DNA of 64,000 bases from JAEUKH01 sp964447205 (GCA_964447205.1 CAYUSB010000029.1:50356-114355), one strand, 5' to 3'; shown: positions 1-8,541, counted from the stretch's first letter. Notes: a model not told the origin generated them from the letters alone. Made by a program: numbers and translations.

Positions 1-188
1 AGGTCATCCTGGGCCGTGGCCAGACTGTCGGCCAGGGTGCTCCACCCCCGAGCCGCCTGGAGCAGGTGCCCCAACGCCCGCCCGAGCGCCGCCGCGGACG
101 CGCCCTCCAGCACCGTCAGGGCCTCGGGGTTCCACGAGAACGACCCAAAGGGGCCATATCCCTCCACCGCCATCGACTTCACGCGCAT
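1..188 (-). CDS. Partial ATPase-like protein, N-terminus only (62 residues visible)
   Basis: The gene starts at ATG 188 and runs off the left edge of the window. A GAGGAG Shine-Dalgarno sits about 7 bases upstream. The visible N-terminus (MRVKSMAVEGYGPFGSF, then LTVLEGASAAALGRAL) is laid out like the first strand and P-loop of RecF/OLD/SbcC-type ATPases, which usually read as M-x-hydrophobic-G-PF followed by a G-x4-GK-S/T loop. Here the loop position has neither the Gly-Lys pair nor the Ser/Thr. Either the ATPase is degenerate or the resemblance is fortuitous. It lies 27 bases downstream of the preceding minus-strand gene, so it is probably the third gene of the aconitase operon. The family is an inference from a short stretch; that a gene starts here is better supported. 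Confidence 0.6.
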   Translation of the reverse strand, partial: MRVKSMAVEGYGPFGSFSWNPEALTVLEGASAAALGRALGHLLQAARGWSTLADSLATAQDD

Positions 189-215
189 CGTGTCTCTCCT
201 CGATCGTCCCGGTCG

Positions 216-1250
216 TCAGGCCGCCCGCCGCAGGGGGATCGCGGCCCGCCCGAGGAGCTCCTCCCGCAGCCACGCCTCGGCGTCGGGGGCCACCGTCTCT
301 GCCTCACCATACTCCCCCCGGGCCGCGAGCCACCCCGCCGCGAAGGGCCCCCGGGCGTAGCGCCCGAGCCAGGGCCCCTCGACGGGCAACGACCCCACCC
401 CATGGGCGAGCTCCCACGCGGTCACCCTGCGCGGCCACACGGGCTCGGCCATCGCCCCTTCGCCCCATTGCAGGGCCCCAGGCATCGCCGCCACCGCCGC
501 GGGGATCGCCGCGGGCATCCACGCGCAGCGCTCGACGGGCCGCGTGTCGCCCCGCAGAGACGCCCCGAGCGACCAGCCCGCCGCGTCGTCGTCGCCGGTG
601 ACCTCCACCGACCGCACGGCCCCACGCCCGAGGGCCCGCAAGACCCGCTCCCACCCCTCCCCCGTCCATCGCCCGGTGACGGCCCTGCCCCGCCCGTCGA
701 GGAGCGTCACCCGGGCCCGGGCCCCCAGGGTACGGAGCACCGCGAACAGGGCCGGGTCTCGATCGCACCACCCCGCGAGCGCGACCCCGTCGGGGCACCC
801 TGCGTCGTACCGAACCCACCACGACGGGCCCTGCCACGGACCGAGGCGCACGCTCCCCACAGCCTCGCCGTGTCCGTCCACCCGCGCCCGCACCGTCACG
901 CTCCCACGCGGAGCCCGATGCACCACGGCCCCCACGGCCACCGACACCCGCCCCGCCCGCCCCTCGCCTACCCGCAGGGCGAAGGGATGGGTCACCCAAC
1001 CGCGGTGCCCCCGGCGCAGGGCCTCGCCGCGCCACAGGTCGCCCGGGGACGACCGACGCGACGCAGGGCCCACGCGGGCCACCGTGGGGCTGAGCGATCC
1101 GTCGTCCAGGGGTTGACCTTCGACCGCCACCTCCAGGGTGTGCTGCCCCGCGGGCAGGGCGAACGACAGCCCCACCGCGGGCCACCGCCCCGGGGCCGCC
1201 GCCCCGTGTGGGGCGAACACCACGGCATCGAGGCCCCCCCCTGCGGTCAC
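216..1250 (-). CDS. Hypothetical protein, translationally coupled to the aconitase-family gene
   Basis: This 344-residue protein is not recognised. The GTG start at 1250 shares the bases GTGA with the stop of the aconitase-family gene, which argues for translational coupling and for choosing this start over the longer open frame. There is no signal peptide or membrane segment. Composition is Ala/Gly/Arg/Trp-rich. The first 150 residues (for example GLSFALPAGQHTLEVAVEG and VRARVDGHGEAVGSV) alternate like beta strands. The C-terminal half holds a run of Trp/Arg/Gly motifs such as GPWLGRYARGPFAAGWL. The downstream neighbour is the partial ATPase-like gene 27 bases away. A role linked to the dehydratase is suggested only by the operon. 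Confidence 0.72.
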   Translation of the reverse strand: MTAGGGLDAVVFAPHGAAAPGRWPAVGLSFALPAGQHTLEVAVEGQPLDDGSLSPTVARVGPASRRSSPGDLWRGEALRRGHRGWVTHPFALRVGEGRAGRVSVAVGAVVHRAPRGSVTVRARVDGHGEAVGSVRLGPWQGPSWWVRYDAGCPDGVALAGWCDRDPALFAVLRTLGARARVTLLDGRGRAVTGRWTGEGWERVLRALGRGAVRSVEVTGDDDAAGWSLGASLRGDTRPVERCAWMPAAIPAAVAAMPGALQWGEGAMAEPVWPRRVTAWELAHGVGSLPVEGPWLGRYARGPFAAGWLAARGEYGEAETVAPDAEAWLREELLGRAAIPLRRAA

Positions 1251-3223
1251 CCTGCCAGGCCCTCCCAGTCGGGGCCGACGATGCGCCCCGCGATGGCGCT
1301 CGCGGCGATGACGTACGGCGACGCGAGGTAGACCTTGCCCGGCCCCGAACGGCCCGGAAAATTGCGGTTGATGGCGCTCACGGTGACCTCGTCGGGGCGC
1401 ATGCTCACCCCAGGGCCCGCGCGGATGCAGGCCCCGCACGAGGGGTTGATGAGCTCGGCCCCGGCCCGGTGAAACACGTCGACGTAGCCCCGGGCCTCGG
1501 CGTAGGCCCGGATGTCCTGGGAGCCAAACTGGATGAAGAGCCGCACCCCCGGGGCCACCCGCTTGCCCTGCTCGACGGCCTTGGAGAGCACGGCGGCGTA
1601 CATGTCCATGTCGGCCTTCTTGCCGCCGGTGCAGCTCCCCCCGTAGGCCACGTCGATCGGCACGGGCTCACCCAGGGCCGCGAGGGCGATCCCGTTGCGC
1701 GGGTCGCCCGGGGTCGCCACCATGGGCCCGAGGGTGGACAGGTCGATGTCGAAGGCGTGGCAGTAGACGGCCTCGGGGTCGGCCTGCACGACGCGGGCGG
1801 CGAGGGCCTCGCGGGGCAGTCCCCGCTTGGCGACGAGGTAGTCGAGCACGACGTCGTCGGCCTCCTGAATGCCCGTAAATCCCCCGGCCTCGACGCTCAT
1901 GTTGGTGAGGGTGGCCCGCTCGTCGAGGGGCAGGCCCTGGGCCCCGGGGCCCGAAAACTCAAGGACCTTGCCGATCCCTTTGCCCTCTTTGAAGAAGGGT
2001 TGGGACAGGAGGAAGAGCATCACGTCCTTGGCGCTCACCCCGGGCCCGAGGGTGCCCCGCAGGTAGACCTTCACCGACTCGGGGACCCGCACCCGCACGT
2101 CGCGGGTGTACCAGGCGTTGGCCATGTCGGTGCTGCCCACCCCGAAGGCGAAGCACCCGAGGGCCCCGGCCATGCAGGTGTGGGAGTCGGTCCCGGCGAC
2201 GACCTGGCCGGGCAGGGCGATGTCTTCGATGACGGCGTTGTGGCAGATGGCCACCGAGCCCTTGCCCATGGCGTTTTCGACCTCGCCGTAGTGGCGCACC
2301 CCCTGGGCCTGGGCGAAGCCCTCCTGCACCACGGCGAGTCGCCGGGCTACGTCCTTGAGCCCCATGGCCACGTGCTGGGGAGGCATCACGTCGTCGAGGA
2401 AGGTGAGGTGGTCGCGGAAGGTGTACACGCTCGACGGGTCGGTCACCCGGGCCGCGTCGCCGAAGGCCCCACGAAACAGGGCGTCGGCCATGGGGGTGAC
2501 GTACTCGTGGGAGAAACGTACGTCGGCCCGCACGAAGAACGCGTCGCCCGGCGCCACGGCCGCGACCCCCACCCGGTCGGCGGCGAGGTCGGTCACGGCG
2601 TGGGCCGCGAGGATCTTCTCGGCCAGGGTCATCGGGCGCGCGGGGGTGGTGATGGGAGGCGGGGAGACCGCTCCGGCCGTGCGGGCCTTGCTGTACTCGA
2701 AGAGGCCCCCGTACCGCACGATGCCCGCGGAGATGGGGTCGAGGTCGCGGGTAAACTCCTCGAGGGCGATGGCCTCGCCGCGGCCGATGCGGTCGAGCAG
2801 GCCGAAGTCGGTGCTGGTGAGGAGGCCGATGTTCTGCGCGTTTTGGGCGTAGATCTTCTCGATGTTGCGGGCGATGACGAGGCTGACGCCCGACTTGAGC
2901 TCGGAGTAGGGGGCCGTCTCGCGCGACGACCCGCATCCCTTCGAGCGGCCCGACACGATGACGGAGAAGCCCCCGGCCTTGATGTCGCCCTTCTGCACGA
3001 CCCCGCCGCGCAGGCCCACCATGCAGTACTCGGCGAGGGTCTCGTCGTAGTAGTAACAGACCCACCCGGGGGTGATCTCGTCGGTGGAGATGTTGTCGAC
3101 GAGGGCCCGGTCGGGGTCGGGGTCGAGGCGGGCTCCGTCGTAGAGCTGGGCGCGGAGGGGGGCCGGGTCTTCGGTAAGGTACAGGACGCGTCCGTCGAAG
3201 CGGAGCGTCTCGGGGCGGGGCAT
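1247..3223 (-). CDS. Fused aconitase-family dehydratase with swivel domain first
   Basis: This 658-residue member of the aconitase/isopropylmalate isomerase superfamily carries an iron-sulfur cluster and moves a hydroxyl group by dehydration-rehydration. The domain order is unusual. The small swivel domain (GGFSVIVSGRSKGCGSSRE, about residues 85-105) comes first, followed by the large cluster-binding domain. Candidate [4Fe-4S] ligands are the Cys in TDSHTCMAG (about 350) and both Cys of the NPSCGAC motif (about 594 and 597). Standard aconitases have the swivel domain last, and LeuC/LeuD are separate. The substrate (citrate, isopropylmalate, homocitrate or methylcitrate) cannot be read from sequence. 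A GAGGAG site lies 7 bases before the ATG. It is the first gene of a three-gene minus-strand operon. Confidence 0.93.
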   Translation of the reverse strand: MPRPETLRFDGRVLYLTEDPAPLRAQLYDGARLDPDPDRALVDNISTDEITPGWVCYYYDETLAEYCMVGLRGGVVQKGDIKAGGFSVIVSGRSKGCGSSRETAPYSELKSGVSLVIARNIEKIYAQNAQNIGLLTSTDFGLLDRIGRGEAIALEEFTRDLDPISAGIVRYGGLFEYSKARTAGAVSPPPITTPARPMTLAEKILAAHAVTDLAADRVGVAAVAPGDAFFVRADVRFSHEYVTPMADALFRGAFGDAARVTDPSSVYTFRDHLTFLDDVMPPQHVAMGLKDVARRLAVVQEGFAQAQGVRHYGEVENAMGKGSVAICHNAVIEDIALPGQVVAGTDSHTCMAGALGCFAFGVGSTDMANAWYTRDVRVRVPESVKVYLRGTLGPGVSAKDVMLFLLSQPFFKEGKGIGKVLEFSGPGAQGLPLDERATLTNMSVEAGGFTGIQEADDVVLDYLVAKRGLPREALAARVVQADPEAVYCHAFDIDLSTLGPMVATPGDPRNGIALAALGEPVPIDVAYGGSCTGGKKADMDMYAAVLSKAVEQGKRVAPGVRLFIQFGSQDIRAYAEARGYVDVFHRAGAELINPSCGACIRAGPGVSMRPDEVTVSAINRNFPGRSGPGKVYLASPYVIAASAIAGRIVGPDWEGLAG

Positions 3224-3449
3224 CGTCGGTCTCCTCGTCAGGCCGCGTCAGGGATATGCCGCGGGTGTGGGAGTCCGCAGCCCTGTCGATCCGGTCCCGA
3301 ACCCTATGCCACCCGCAGCCCCCCGCGCAACACGCAGCGTGCCGGGGGCACTTGGCGCCTGGGGGTTGAGGCGGGGTTGCTGGGGGGAGGAGGGCGTCAG
3401 CGATGGGGCCGTCACCGCCCGTGTAGGGGTTGAAACCCGCACGGCCTCT
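3224..3449. other. Intergenic region, nothing recognised
   Basis: This stretch lies between the stop of the 3450-4475 gene and the start of the aconitase-family gene, both on the minus strand. It would hold the aconitase operon promoter. I saw no hairpin, tandem repeat or convincing promoter hexamers, and the open frames crossing it look like shadows. Confidence 0.4.
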
Positions 3450-4475
3450 CTACGGCGCAAGCGGAGCGAAGCGCAGCACACTGGGTTCGAGCAGGGTCCT
3501 GCCGGGCTGTCGGAGCGCGAACCAAGCATGAACATCCAGATCTCGCGGTCCATGGCCCATCGCGTACCGGAGCAGGTTGAAGTCGTCCTCCTGCACACGG
3601 TCGAGCGCGTGCCAGGGGCGCGGCGCCAGGCCCTGCCCCGCCAGGCTCATGTGGAAGGCCGACACGAAGTAGAGCAGCGCGACCTCACGCATCGCGACCC
3701 ACTCGGCCATGACGGCGATGGCATCCTCTGGTCCAAGCACCCCGAGCTCTCGGCGGCGCTCGTTCGCCACTCGGCGGAAGTGCGCCGTCAGGACACCCAA
3801 CCGCCGTAGCAGGTCGGGCCGCGGCACGGGCGTCGTTCGGATCTCGTCCCACAGCGTGAGCACTTCCTCTTCCTCGCGGCTCACCAATCTTCCGCAGTGG
3901 TATTCGTGGTTGGGGACCAGCGATACCGCGCGATCCAGCGGGGGCAACCTGAACGCACGCCGGGTCCGACGAGCAAGGTCCTCGAAGGCGTCCCCAAGGA
4001 GCACCAGCGCCTCGGACGTCAGCGCGGGGTCCCTCAGCGCAACGACCCGACGAACACGCGGCGTCAACGCGATCACCTGCCGCACCATCACCGACCACCG
4101 TGCCAGCATCGCAGCATGGCTGCCGGCCGGAACCCTCGCAGCCCCCAGGGCCCGAGCCCGGGCCCGAAGCCGGTCCATCTCCCGCACCGCGGCGCGCCGG
4201 TCGGCAGAGTCGGGGACGAGCTCCAGAGGTTGCGGATACGCGCGCGGGGGCTCCGTGGCCAGGAGGTCGCGAACCCGCGAAGAAACGCGGCCGTTCACGC
4301 CAAGTGGGAGGTCCGAGACGGGCCTCAAGTAGACGACCTCTGTATGGCTGTGCCTGAAGTAGTAGGGCCGGTTGGGAGGAGCCTGCGCGTCGGCCTCGGG
4401 GGCAACGAGCAGTGGCGCGAAGCACACCGCCAGGAGGGCGCACCACCGCGCGGCGGGGCTTCGCAGGGGAGGCAT
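3450..4475 (-). CDS. Hypothetical secreted protein
   Basis: This 341-residue protein is not recognised. The ATG at 4475 was chosen because it is followed by a clean signal peptide: a basic start (MPPLRSPAARW), a hydrophobic core and an Ala-rich cleavage region ending near DAQA at residue 30. The 111 codons of open frame upstream are low-complexity and run through a 21-bp repeat tract. The mature part is Arg-rich and mostly helical (RAAVREMDRLRARARALG). Two Trp-containing helical segments lie near the end. It has no catalytic motif I can name. It is expected in the periplasm. It stands alone, about 230 bases upstream of the aconitase operon on the same strand. Confidence 0.75.
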   Translation of the reverse strand: MPPLRSPAARWCALLAVCFAPLLVAPEADAQAPPNRPYYFRHSHTEVVYLRPVSDLPLGVNGRVSSRVRDLLATEPPRAYPQPLELVPDSADRRAAVREMDRLRARARALGAARVPAGSHAAMLARWSVMVRQVIALTPRVRRVVALRDPALTSEALVLLGDAFEDLARRTRRAFRLPPLDRAVSLVPNHEYHCGRLVSREEEEVLTLWDEIRTTPVPRPDLLRRLGVLTAHFRRVANERRRELGVLGPEDAIAVMAEWVAMREVALLYFVSAFHMSLAGQGLAPRPWHALDRVQEDDFNLLRYAMGHGPRDLDVHAWFALRQPGRTLLEPSVLRFAPLAP

Positions 4476-4559
4476 CGGCAGAGTGCACTCCGCCGACGGG
4501 TCGCGGTCAAGGCGTCCCCGTCGAGGCGACCGAGCCCGAAGGCGTCGAGACCTGAACTC

Positions 4560-4810
4560 CGCAGAGCCGTCGGGACTTGCAGACGCCCTCGAAGTCTTCC
4601 CCGACGACGACGAAGTCTTCCCCGGCGACGACGAAGCCTTCCCCGGCGACGACGAAGCCTTCACGCGCGCCATCGAGGCCCTCGCGGCGGCTTCCAAGGC
4701 CCTCGCGGAGCCCTTGGAAGCCCATCGAGCGCCCGTGGAGAGCTTCCAAGGGGCTCGGGATGCCCTTGGAAGCGCCGTGGAGGGCTCCGAACGCAGACAC
4801 AAGGGCATCG
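4560..4810. repeat. 21-bp tandem repeat tract encoding heptads
   Basis: The tract contains diverged 21-bp units (3 x 7 bases), best preserved around 4590-4690 where a GTCTTCCCCG-GACGACGAA pattern recurs. All frames are open. Read on the minus strand, the units give heptads such as LREGLGS, RREGLDG, AREGFVV, AGEGFVV, AGEDFVV and VGEDFEG, as part of an open frame spanning 4507-4932. Read on the plus strand they give DDDEVFPG/DDEAFPG heptads. I cannot assign a convincing start or ribosome site on either strand, so I record it as a repeat with possible coding capacity. Confidence 0.6.
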
Positions 4811-5307
4811 CCGTCGCGCACGAAGCCTCCGACGCCGTCTACGAAGCGCCCCGAACGAGTCGTCAGGGGGTTGCAGGCGTCATGGGACCTCCTGCTGGGA
4901 GAACAGTCCCGCAACGCCACCCGCGCCGGCACGAACCTCCACCCAGGCGCCCGCGCGTTGGGGTGGTTTCGTCGGGGCCCCGTTCGGCGGCGAAGCCGAG
5001 GGGCTCATCGCTTGCGCAGCGCGCGGAGCTGGGATCGTCAAGACCTTGGACTTATTTCAGGCCTGGCAGACGATCAATCACGGCATCGCGGGCCCCAATG
5101 GGCACCTCGATCCGTGTGGCCGTGCCGAGTGAGGCGGCGATCGACGACACGACGAGATTGAGGCAGGATCGGGCTTCACAACTCGGTAGCACACCCGCTG
5201 CGCGCAGTGCGTCCGTACATCGGCGGCTCGTTGAGCGCTCCGAGAGCTCGGCAGCATGCGTGATGCTTCTGTCCAATTCTGGCCCTATACGCTCCAATGG
5301 AAACACT
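4811..5307. other. Intergenic region grading into lower G+C DNA
   Basis: After the repeat tract there is ordinary high-G+C sequence. From about 5040 the composition falls towards 55% G+C. A minus-strand open frame covers 5052-5465; its segment around VIIVFPLERIGPELDRS looks protein-like, but it overlaps the more convincing plus-strand gene starting at 5308 and has no good start. I leave it unannotated. Confidence 0.35.
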
Positions 5308-5658
5308 ATGATCACGGACCCATCTCTCAACTTGATTGCTGTAGAGGTCGAAGAGGACGGTATCTGCCGCACACTGGTCGGCGAGGGACGCACAAGAGCT
5401 ATTGACAGCGTGTCGGGCGCTCTGCAGGCAGTGATCCGCGACTCCAAGATCGACCCCGCAACCATCCGTCGGATCTACTCCGAGTGGTCAGCGACACCCC
5501 AGGATCTTGTTTTCATTTCTTCTATCTGCCCCCAGGCAGAGTTGACCTATTCTTTTTGTCGCCCCAGCCACGAGGGCGGTTGGGAGGCGGCGTTCAAAGT
5601 GGCTCAAGCTACGATTGCCGCCCATGCATCACCCCCACAAGATCCATACACAGAGTAG
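5308..5658 (+). CDS. Hypothetical protein in a lower-G+C islet
   Basis: This 116-residue acidic cytosolic protein is not recognised. The likely start is ATG 5308 (MITDPSLNLIAVEVEEDG); an upstream ATG in the same frame near 5263 is possible. The sequence looks globular, with alternating strands and helices, the segment DPATIRRIYSEWSATPQD, and two Cys in SSICPQAEL and YSFCRPSHEGGWEAAF. The G+C content of the gene and its surroundings is clearly below that of neighbouring genes, and codons such as TCT, TTT, ATT and CCA appear that are rare elsewhere in the window. That suggests recent transfer. Small orphan genes of this kind are often immunity or accessory proteins, but nothing here proves it. 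Confidence 0.6.
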   Translation: MITDPSLNLIAVEVEEDGICRTLVGEGRTRAIDSVSGALQAVIRDSKIDPATIRRIYSEWSATPQDLVFISSICPQAELTYSFCRPSHEGGWEAAFKVAQATIAAHASPPQDPYTE

Positions 5659-5754
5659 GAATCGCGCCGCGCAGCAGTCCATGAGACCCGGGCCTCTCGA
5701 ACGCACGCCGCGATCCTCGCCGAGGGTCGGCCCGCTGCGAGCCAGGGGCTGGGG

Positions 5755-6756
5755 TCACTCCTTGTCCACCTGGAGGCGACACACCACGGCGGGGTTTGCG
5801 CCCACCCCGTAGCCTTCGATCCCCGCCATCAGGGCGGCCACACGCTGGGCGCAGGTGCCGTGGGCGGCCGGCGACCACCAGGGGATGCCGGGCCGGTCGC
5901 CGCTCTGGCAGAAGCTCATGTAGGCCGCCGCAAACTGCTCCATCGGGGCCTCGCCCAGACAACGCAGGTACCCGAGGAAGTACCCCGCGTAACAATCGGC
6001 CCCGAGCTCGACATGGATCGTATGCCGGGAGAGCTGGCCGTCGGTCACCTGAACCCCGTGACCGAGCTCGTGCCCGAAGACCAGGGCCGCGGCGATCTCT
6101 GCCCCCATCACCGCGCGGAGCTCGGTGACGAGCATGGGGTCGTAGTGAATCACCCCCGGGGTTTCAGGGAACACCAGGGCGTTTCGATAACAGCCGAGGG
6201 CGTCGCGTTCGCAGGGGCACGCCCGCACGGCCGACCCCCAGAGCGTGTTGAGCCGCGCGATGACCGCGTCCACGAAGGGCTCGGGCGCGATCGAACACCG
6301 CAGCGTGGGCTCCGAGGCGGGGACCCCCACCTCCCACGTCGGGCAGGCCCCTGCTCGGGCCGTGCGGAGCCGCGCGCAGTACCATCCCCCGAGGGGCCCA
6401 CACGACGCCTCGGACGCGCAGAGCCTCCCGTCGCAGCCGAAGGCGCCGTATCCCGCGCGGCACACACACCGCCCCGGCCCCGCGCACACCGTCTGGGCGG
6501 GGCACGCCGTCGACCCACACACCACGGCCGACTCGCGCCACTGACACGCGACCCGCTCGGGCGGGCCCGCCTCCCCGGCGTCGCTGCCGTCCTCGGCGTC
6601 CAGCACCTCGGCGCCATCCCGCGCCACCGACGGAACGTCCATCACGACGGCCGCCGCGGGTGCACCACAGCCGGAGGCGATCCCTGTCACGACGAGGCAG
6701 CCCGCCGTCGCCCAGCGCAAGAGCCTGGCTACACCGAACGATGCGAGCACACGCAC
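5755..6756 (-). CDS. Putative lipoprotein with zinc-metalloprotease HELGH motif
   Basis: From the GTG at 6756 the product has 333 residues. It starts with a basic n-region, a hydrophobic core (WATAGCLVVTGIASGCG) and a Cys suited to lipid attachment. An alternative ATG at 6837, with a GAGGGG upstream, would lengthen the signal region and leave only 14 bases to the divergent gene. A Cys-rich module follows (CPAQTVCAGPGRCVC, EGF/Stigma-like). In the C-terminal half the motif VFGHELGHGVQ gives the HExxH zinc site of neutral metallopeptidases, and the downstream HVELGADCYAGYFLGYLR resembles the third-ligand region of YpfJ-type putative neutral zinc metallopeptidases. The role is presumably envelope proteolysis. 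The substrate is unknown. Confidence 0.8.
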   Translation of the reverse strand: MRVLASFGVARLLRWATAGCLVVTGIASGCGAPAAAVVMDVPSVARDGAEVLDAEDGSDAGEAGPPERVACQWRESAVVCGSTACPAQTVCAGPGRCVCRAGYGAFGCDGRLCASEASCGPLGGWYCARLRTARAGACPTWEVGVPASEPTLRCSIAPEPFVDAVIARLNTLWGSAVRACPCERDALGCYRNALVFPETPGVIHYDPMLVTELRAVMGAEIAAALVFGHELGHGVQVTDGQLSRHTIHVELGADCYAGYFLGYLRCLGEAPMEQFAAAYMSFCQSGDRPGIPWWSPAAHGTCAQRVAALMAGIEGYGVGANPAVVCRLQVDKE

Positions 6757-6851
6757 ACCCTGCCCCGCCCCGTCGGAGGCCGTCAACCGCGCCCGTCCCT
6801 CGATCGTCCCCCGCGCATCCCGCACCGTGGTACCCATCCCAAAGCCCCTCA

Positions 6852-7523
6852 ATGCCCCGACCCCCCGACGCCACCCTCCGCCGCGCCCTCTGCGACGCGG
6901 GCAAGACCCTCTACGACCGCGGGCTCATCGGCCCCCTCGACGGCAACCTCTCGGCCCGCACCCCCCGCGGCACCGTGCTCTGCACCCCGTCGGGCTGCCA
7001 CAAAGGCCGCCTCACCCCCGCCGACCTCGTCGAGGTCACCCCGGAGGGCGTCCCCGTGCGCGCGGACCCTGGGGTTCGGGTGTCGAGCGAGCTGGCCTTG
7101 CATCTCGCGGTGTACTGCCGTCGCCCCGAGGTGGGCGCCGTCGTGCACGCCCACCCGCCGTACGCCGTCGGGCTGACCGTCGCAGGCCGCGGGCTCGACC
7201 CGCCCGTGGTGTCCGAGCTGGTCTTCGCCGCGGGGCGTGTGGTGACCGTCCCCTACGCCGACCCGACCACCCCGGGCCTGGCCCAGGCCGTCGCCGAAGC
7301 TCTTGGTTCGGCGGGGCGGGCGTGCCTCCTGGCCCGCCACGGGAGCGTGGCCGTCGGGGCCACCGTCGACGAGGCCCTCGTGCTCACCGAGGCCCTCGAA
7401 CACACCGCGAAGATCACCGTGGCTGCCTGGTCCGCCGGCGGGGCCGCCCCCCTGTCGCCCGCCACCCTCGCGCGGCTCCACGGCCTCGCCGACGCCCTGC
7501 GCCGGGACGGTCAACCCGGCTGA
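6852..7523 (+). CDS. Class II aldolase/adducin family protein
   Basis: This 223-residue protein matches the size of the L-fuculose-phosphate aldolase/ribulose-phosphate epimerase family. Family motifs are present: RGLIGPLDGNLSAR (phosphate-binding region), CTPSGCHKGRL, VVHAHPPYAVG with the two metal-binding His, and LLARHGSVAVG with a third His. These enzymes use zinc to cleave or epimerise sugar phosphates or related hydroxy-acids. The exact substrate cannot be told. No clear ribosome site precedes the ATG, so it may be leaderless or weakly translated. It is divergent from the HELGH lipoprotein and convergent with the Rpn-like gene 12 bases beyond its stop. Confidence 0.88.
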   Translation: MPRPPDATLRRALCDAGKTLYDRGLIGPLDGNLSARTPRGTVLCTPSGCHKGRLTPADLVEVTPEGVPVRADPGVRVSSELALHLAVYCRRPEVGAVVHAHPPYAVGLTVAGRGLDPPVVSELVFAAGRVVTVPYADPTTPGLAQAVAEALGSAGRACLLARHGSVAVGATVDEALVLTEALEHTAKITVAAWSAGGAAPLSPATLARLHGLADALRRDGQPG

Positions 7524-7535
7524 CTACCTCCCCGC

Positions 7536-8456
7536 TCAGCGTGCGTTGGGGTCGGCGAGCCACGCGGCGAGGGCCTCCGCGTCACTGTCGAGGACCACCT
7601 CCGCGAGGCGCTCGGGGCCGACGGTGTCGAGGCGCACCCCGAGGGTCGCCTCTTCGCCGCGGGTCATCGGGCGGCCGAGGCGCCGCACGCACATCTGCAC
7701 GAGGGGAGCGATGCCCTTCTCGATGCCCTTCTCGATGCCCTTTTTGAGGCCCTTCTTGAGGCCCTTCTTCTCAAGAGCCGCGAGGTACTTCTTGACTTCG
7801 GTGAGGTCGACCATGAGCTGCTCCGCGCTGAGGTTGGGATTGGTTCGGATGCGTTGGCGGTACTCTACCATCGTCTGGAGGATGGGTTCGTACCGGGGGT
7901 CGGTGCGCGCCTGGACCCGCAGGGAACGCGTAGCCTGGGCCTGGACGCGGTGTCGCCCCAGCAGCCGCAGGAGCAAGGTGGCCTCGTCGTCGGGCAGGTC
8001 TCGCAGCACCACGATCCGCACGGGGATCAGACGCGACATGCGATAGAAGCCCTCCGGCGCGTCCTCCAGAGGGACCACCTGCGGGTCGCGCAGGAGGCTC
8101 CTGGGACGACCTGCGCAGAGCATCCAGGCGATGGCGTCGCGGAGGCGCTTCTGCGCGGGCGTCGCTGCCCTGCGCCGCGCCTGCTGCTGAACCTCCAACA
8201 CCTTGCGCAGCACCGTGTGCAGGTGAGCCTCCTGGGGGGCCCGGGAGTAGGGCTCCAGCAGGCACGGGGTCTGCACGATGGGCTCCATCGCCCCGAGCGG
8301 CACAGCATCCTCCGTCGCGGAATCTCCCGGCACGAAGAGCACGTCGGCCGAGAGCGAGACCCGCGGGGGGATGGCGTACTCCTGCTCCACCGTGCCGTAC
8401 CCCGACAGGATCTGGTCGAGCAGGAGGCGGACGTATACGTCGTGAGGGTTGCGCAT
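7536..8456 (-). CDS. Rpn/PD-(D/E)XK nuclease-like protein with DUF4351-like tail
   Basis: This 306-residue protein starts at ATG 8456 (MRNPHDVYVRLLLDQILS). The N-terminal two thirds resemble the putative-transposase/Rpn-type PD-(D/E)XK proteins found as single orphan genes in many bacteria. The segment VSLSADVLFVPGD could supply a catalytic Asp. Near residue 240 there is a repeated KKGLKKGIEKGIEKGI linker, which is typical of this family. The tail (RRLGRPMTRGEEATLGVR to AWLADPNAR) resembles DUF4351. Members are thought to act on DNA and to spread as mobile orphans. Activity here is untested, and one motif from the nuclease core cannot be assigned with confidence. Confidence 0.72.
   Translation of the reverse strand: MRNPHDVYVRLLLDQILSGYGTVEQEYAIPPRVSLSADVLFVPGDSATEDAVPLGAMEPIVQTPCLLEPYSRAPQEAHLHTVLRKVLEVQQQARRRAATPAQKRLRDAIAWMLCAGRPRSLLRDPQVVPLEDAPEGFYRMSRLIPVRIVVLRDLPDDEATLLLRLLGRHRVQAQATRSLRVQARTDPRYEPILQTMVEYRQRIRTNPNLSAEQLMVDLTEVKKYLAALEKKGLKKGLKKGIEKGIEKGIAPLVQMCVRRLGRPMTRGEEATLGVRLDTVGPERLAEVVLDSDAEALAAWLADPNAR
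7710..7773. repeat. 12-bp tandem repeats (EKGI/KKGL units)
   Basis: About five copies of a 12-bp unit (GATGCCCTTCTC and close variants) lie inside the Rpn-like gene. On the minus strand they encode KKGL, KKGI or EKGI. Such in-frame tracts can change copy number by slippage without breaking the frame. Confidence 0.85.
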
Positions 8457-8541
8457 CCGCCTGTATCGAAGCGAGCCTCGACCCGGTTGCGTAGCACGCA
8501 GATTTTCTTTGCCCGCCCAACGCCCACTCCCCGTGGGGCGG

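Noticed and set aside
1208..3433. Long plus-strand open frame of 741 codons
   Set aside because: It is the antisense shadow of the aconitase-family gene; high G+C keeps opposite frames open and its content is His/Gly/Arg-rich without domains.
5052..5465. Minus-strand open frame with protein-like text
   Set aside because: It overlaps the better plus-strand gene at 5308-5658, has no ribosome site or good start and resembles nothing known.
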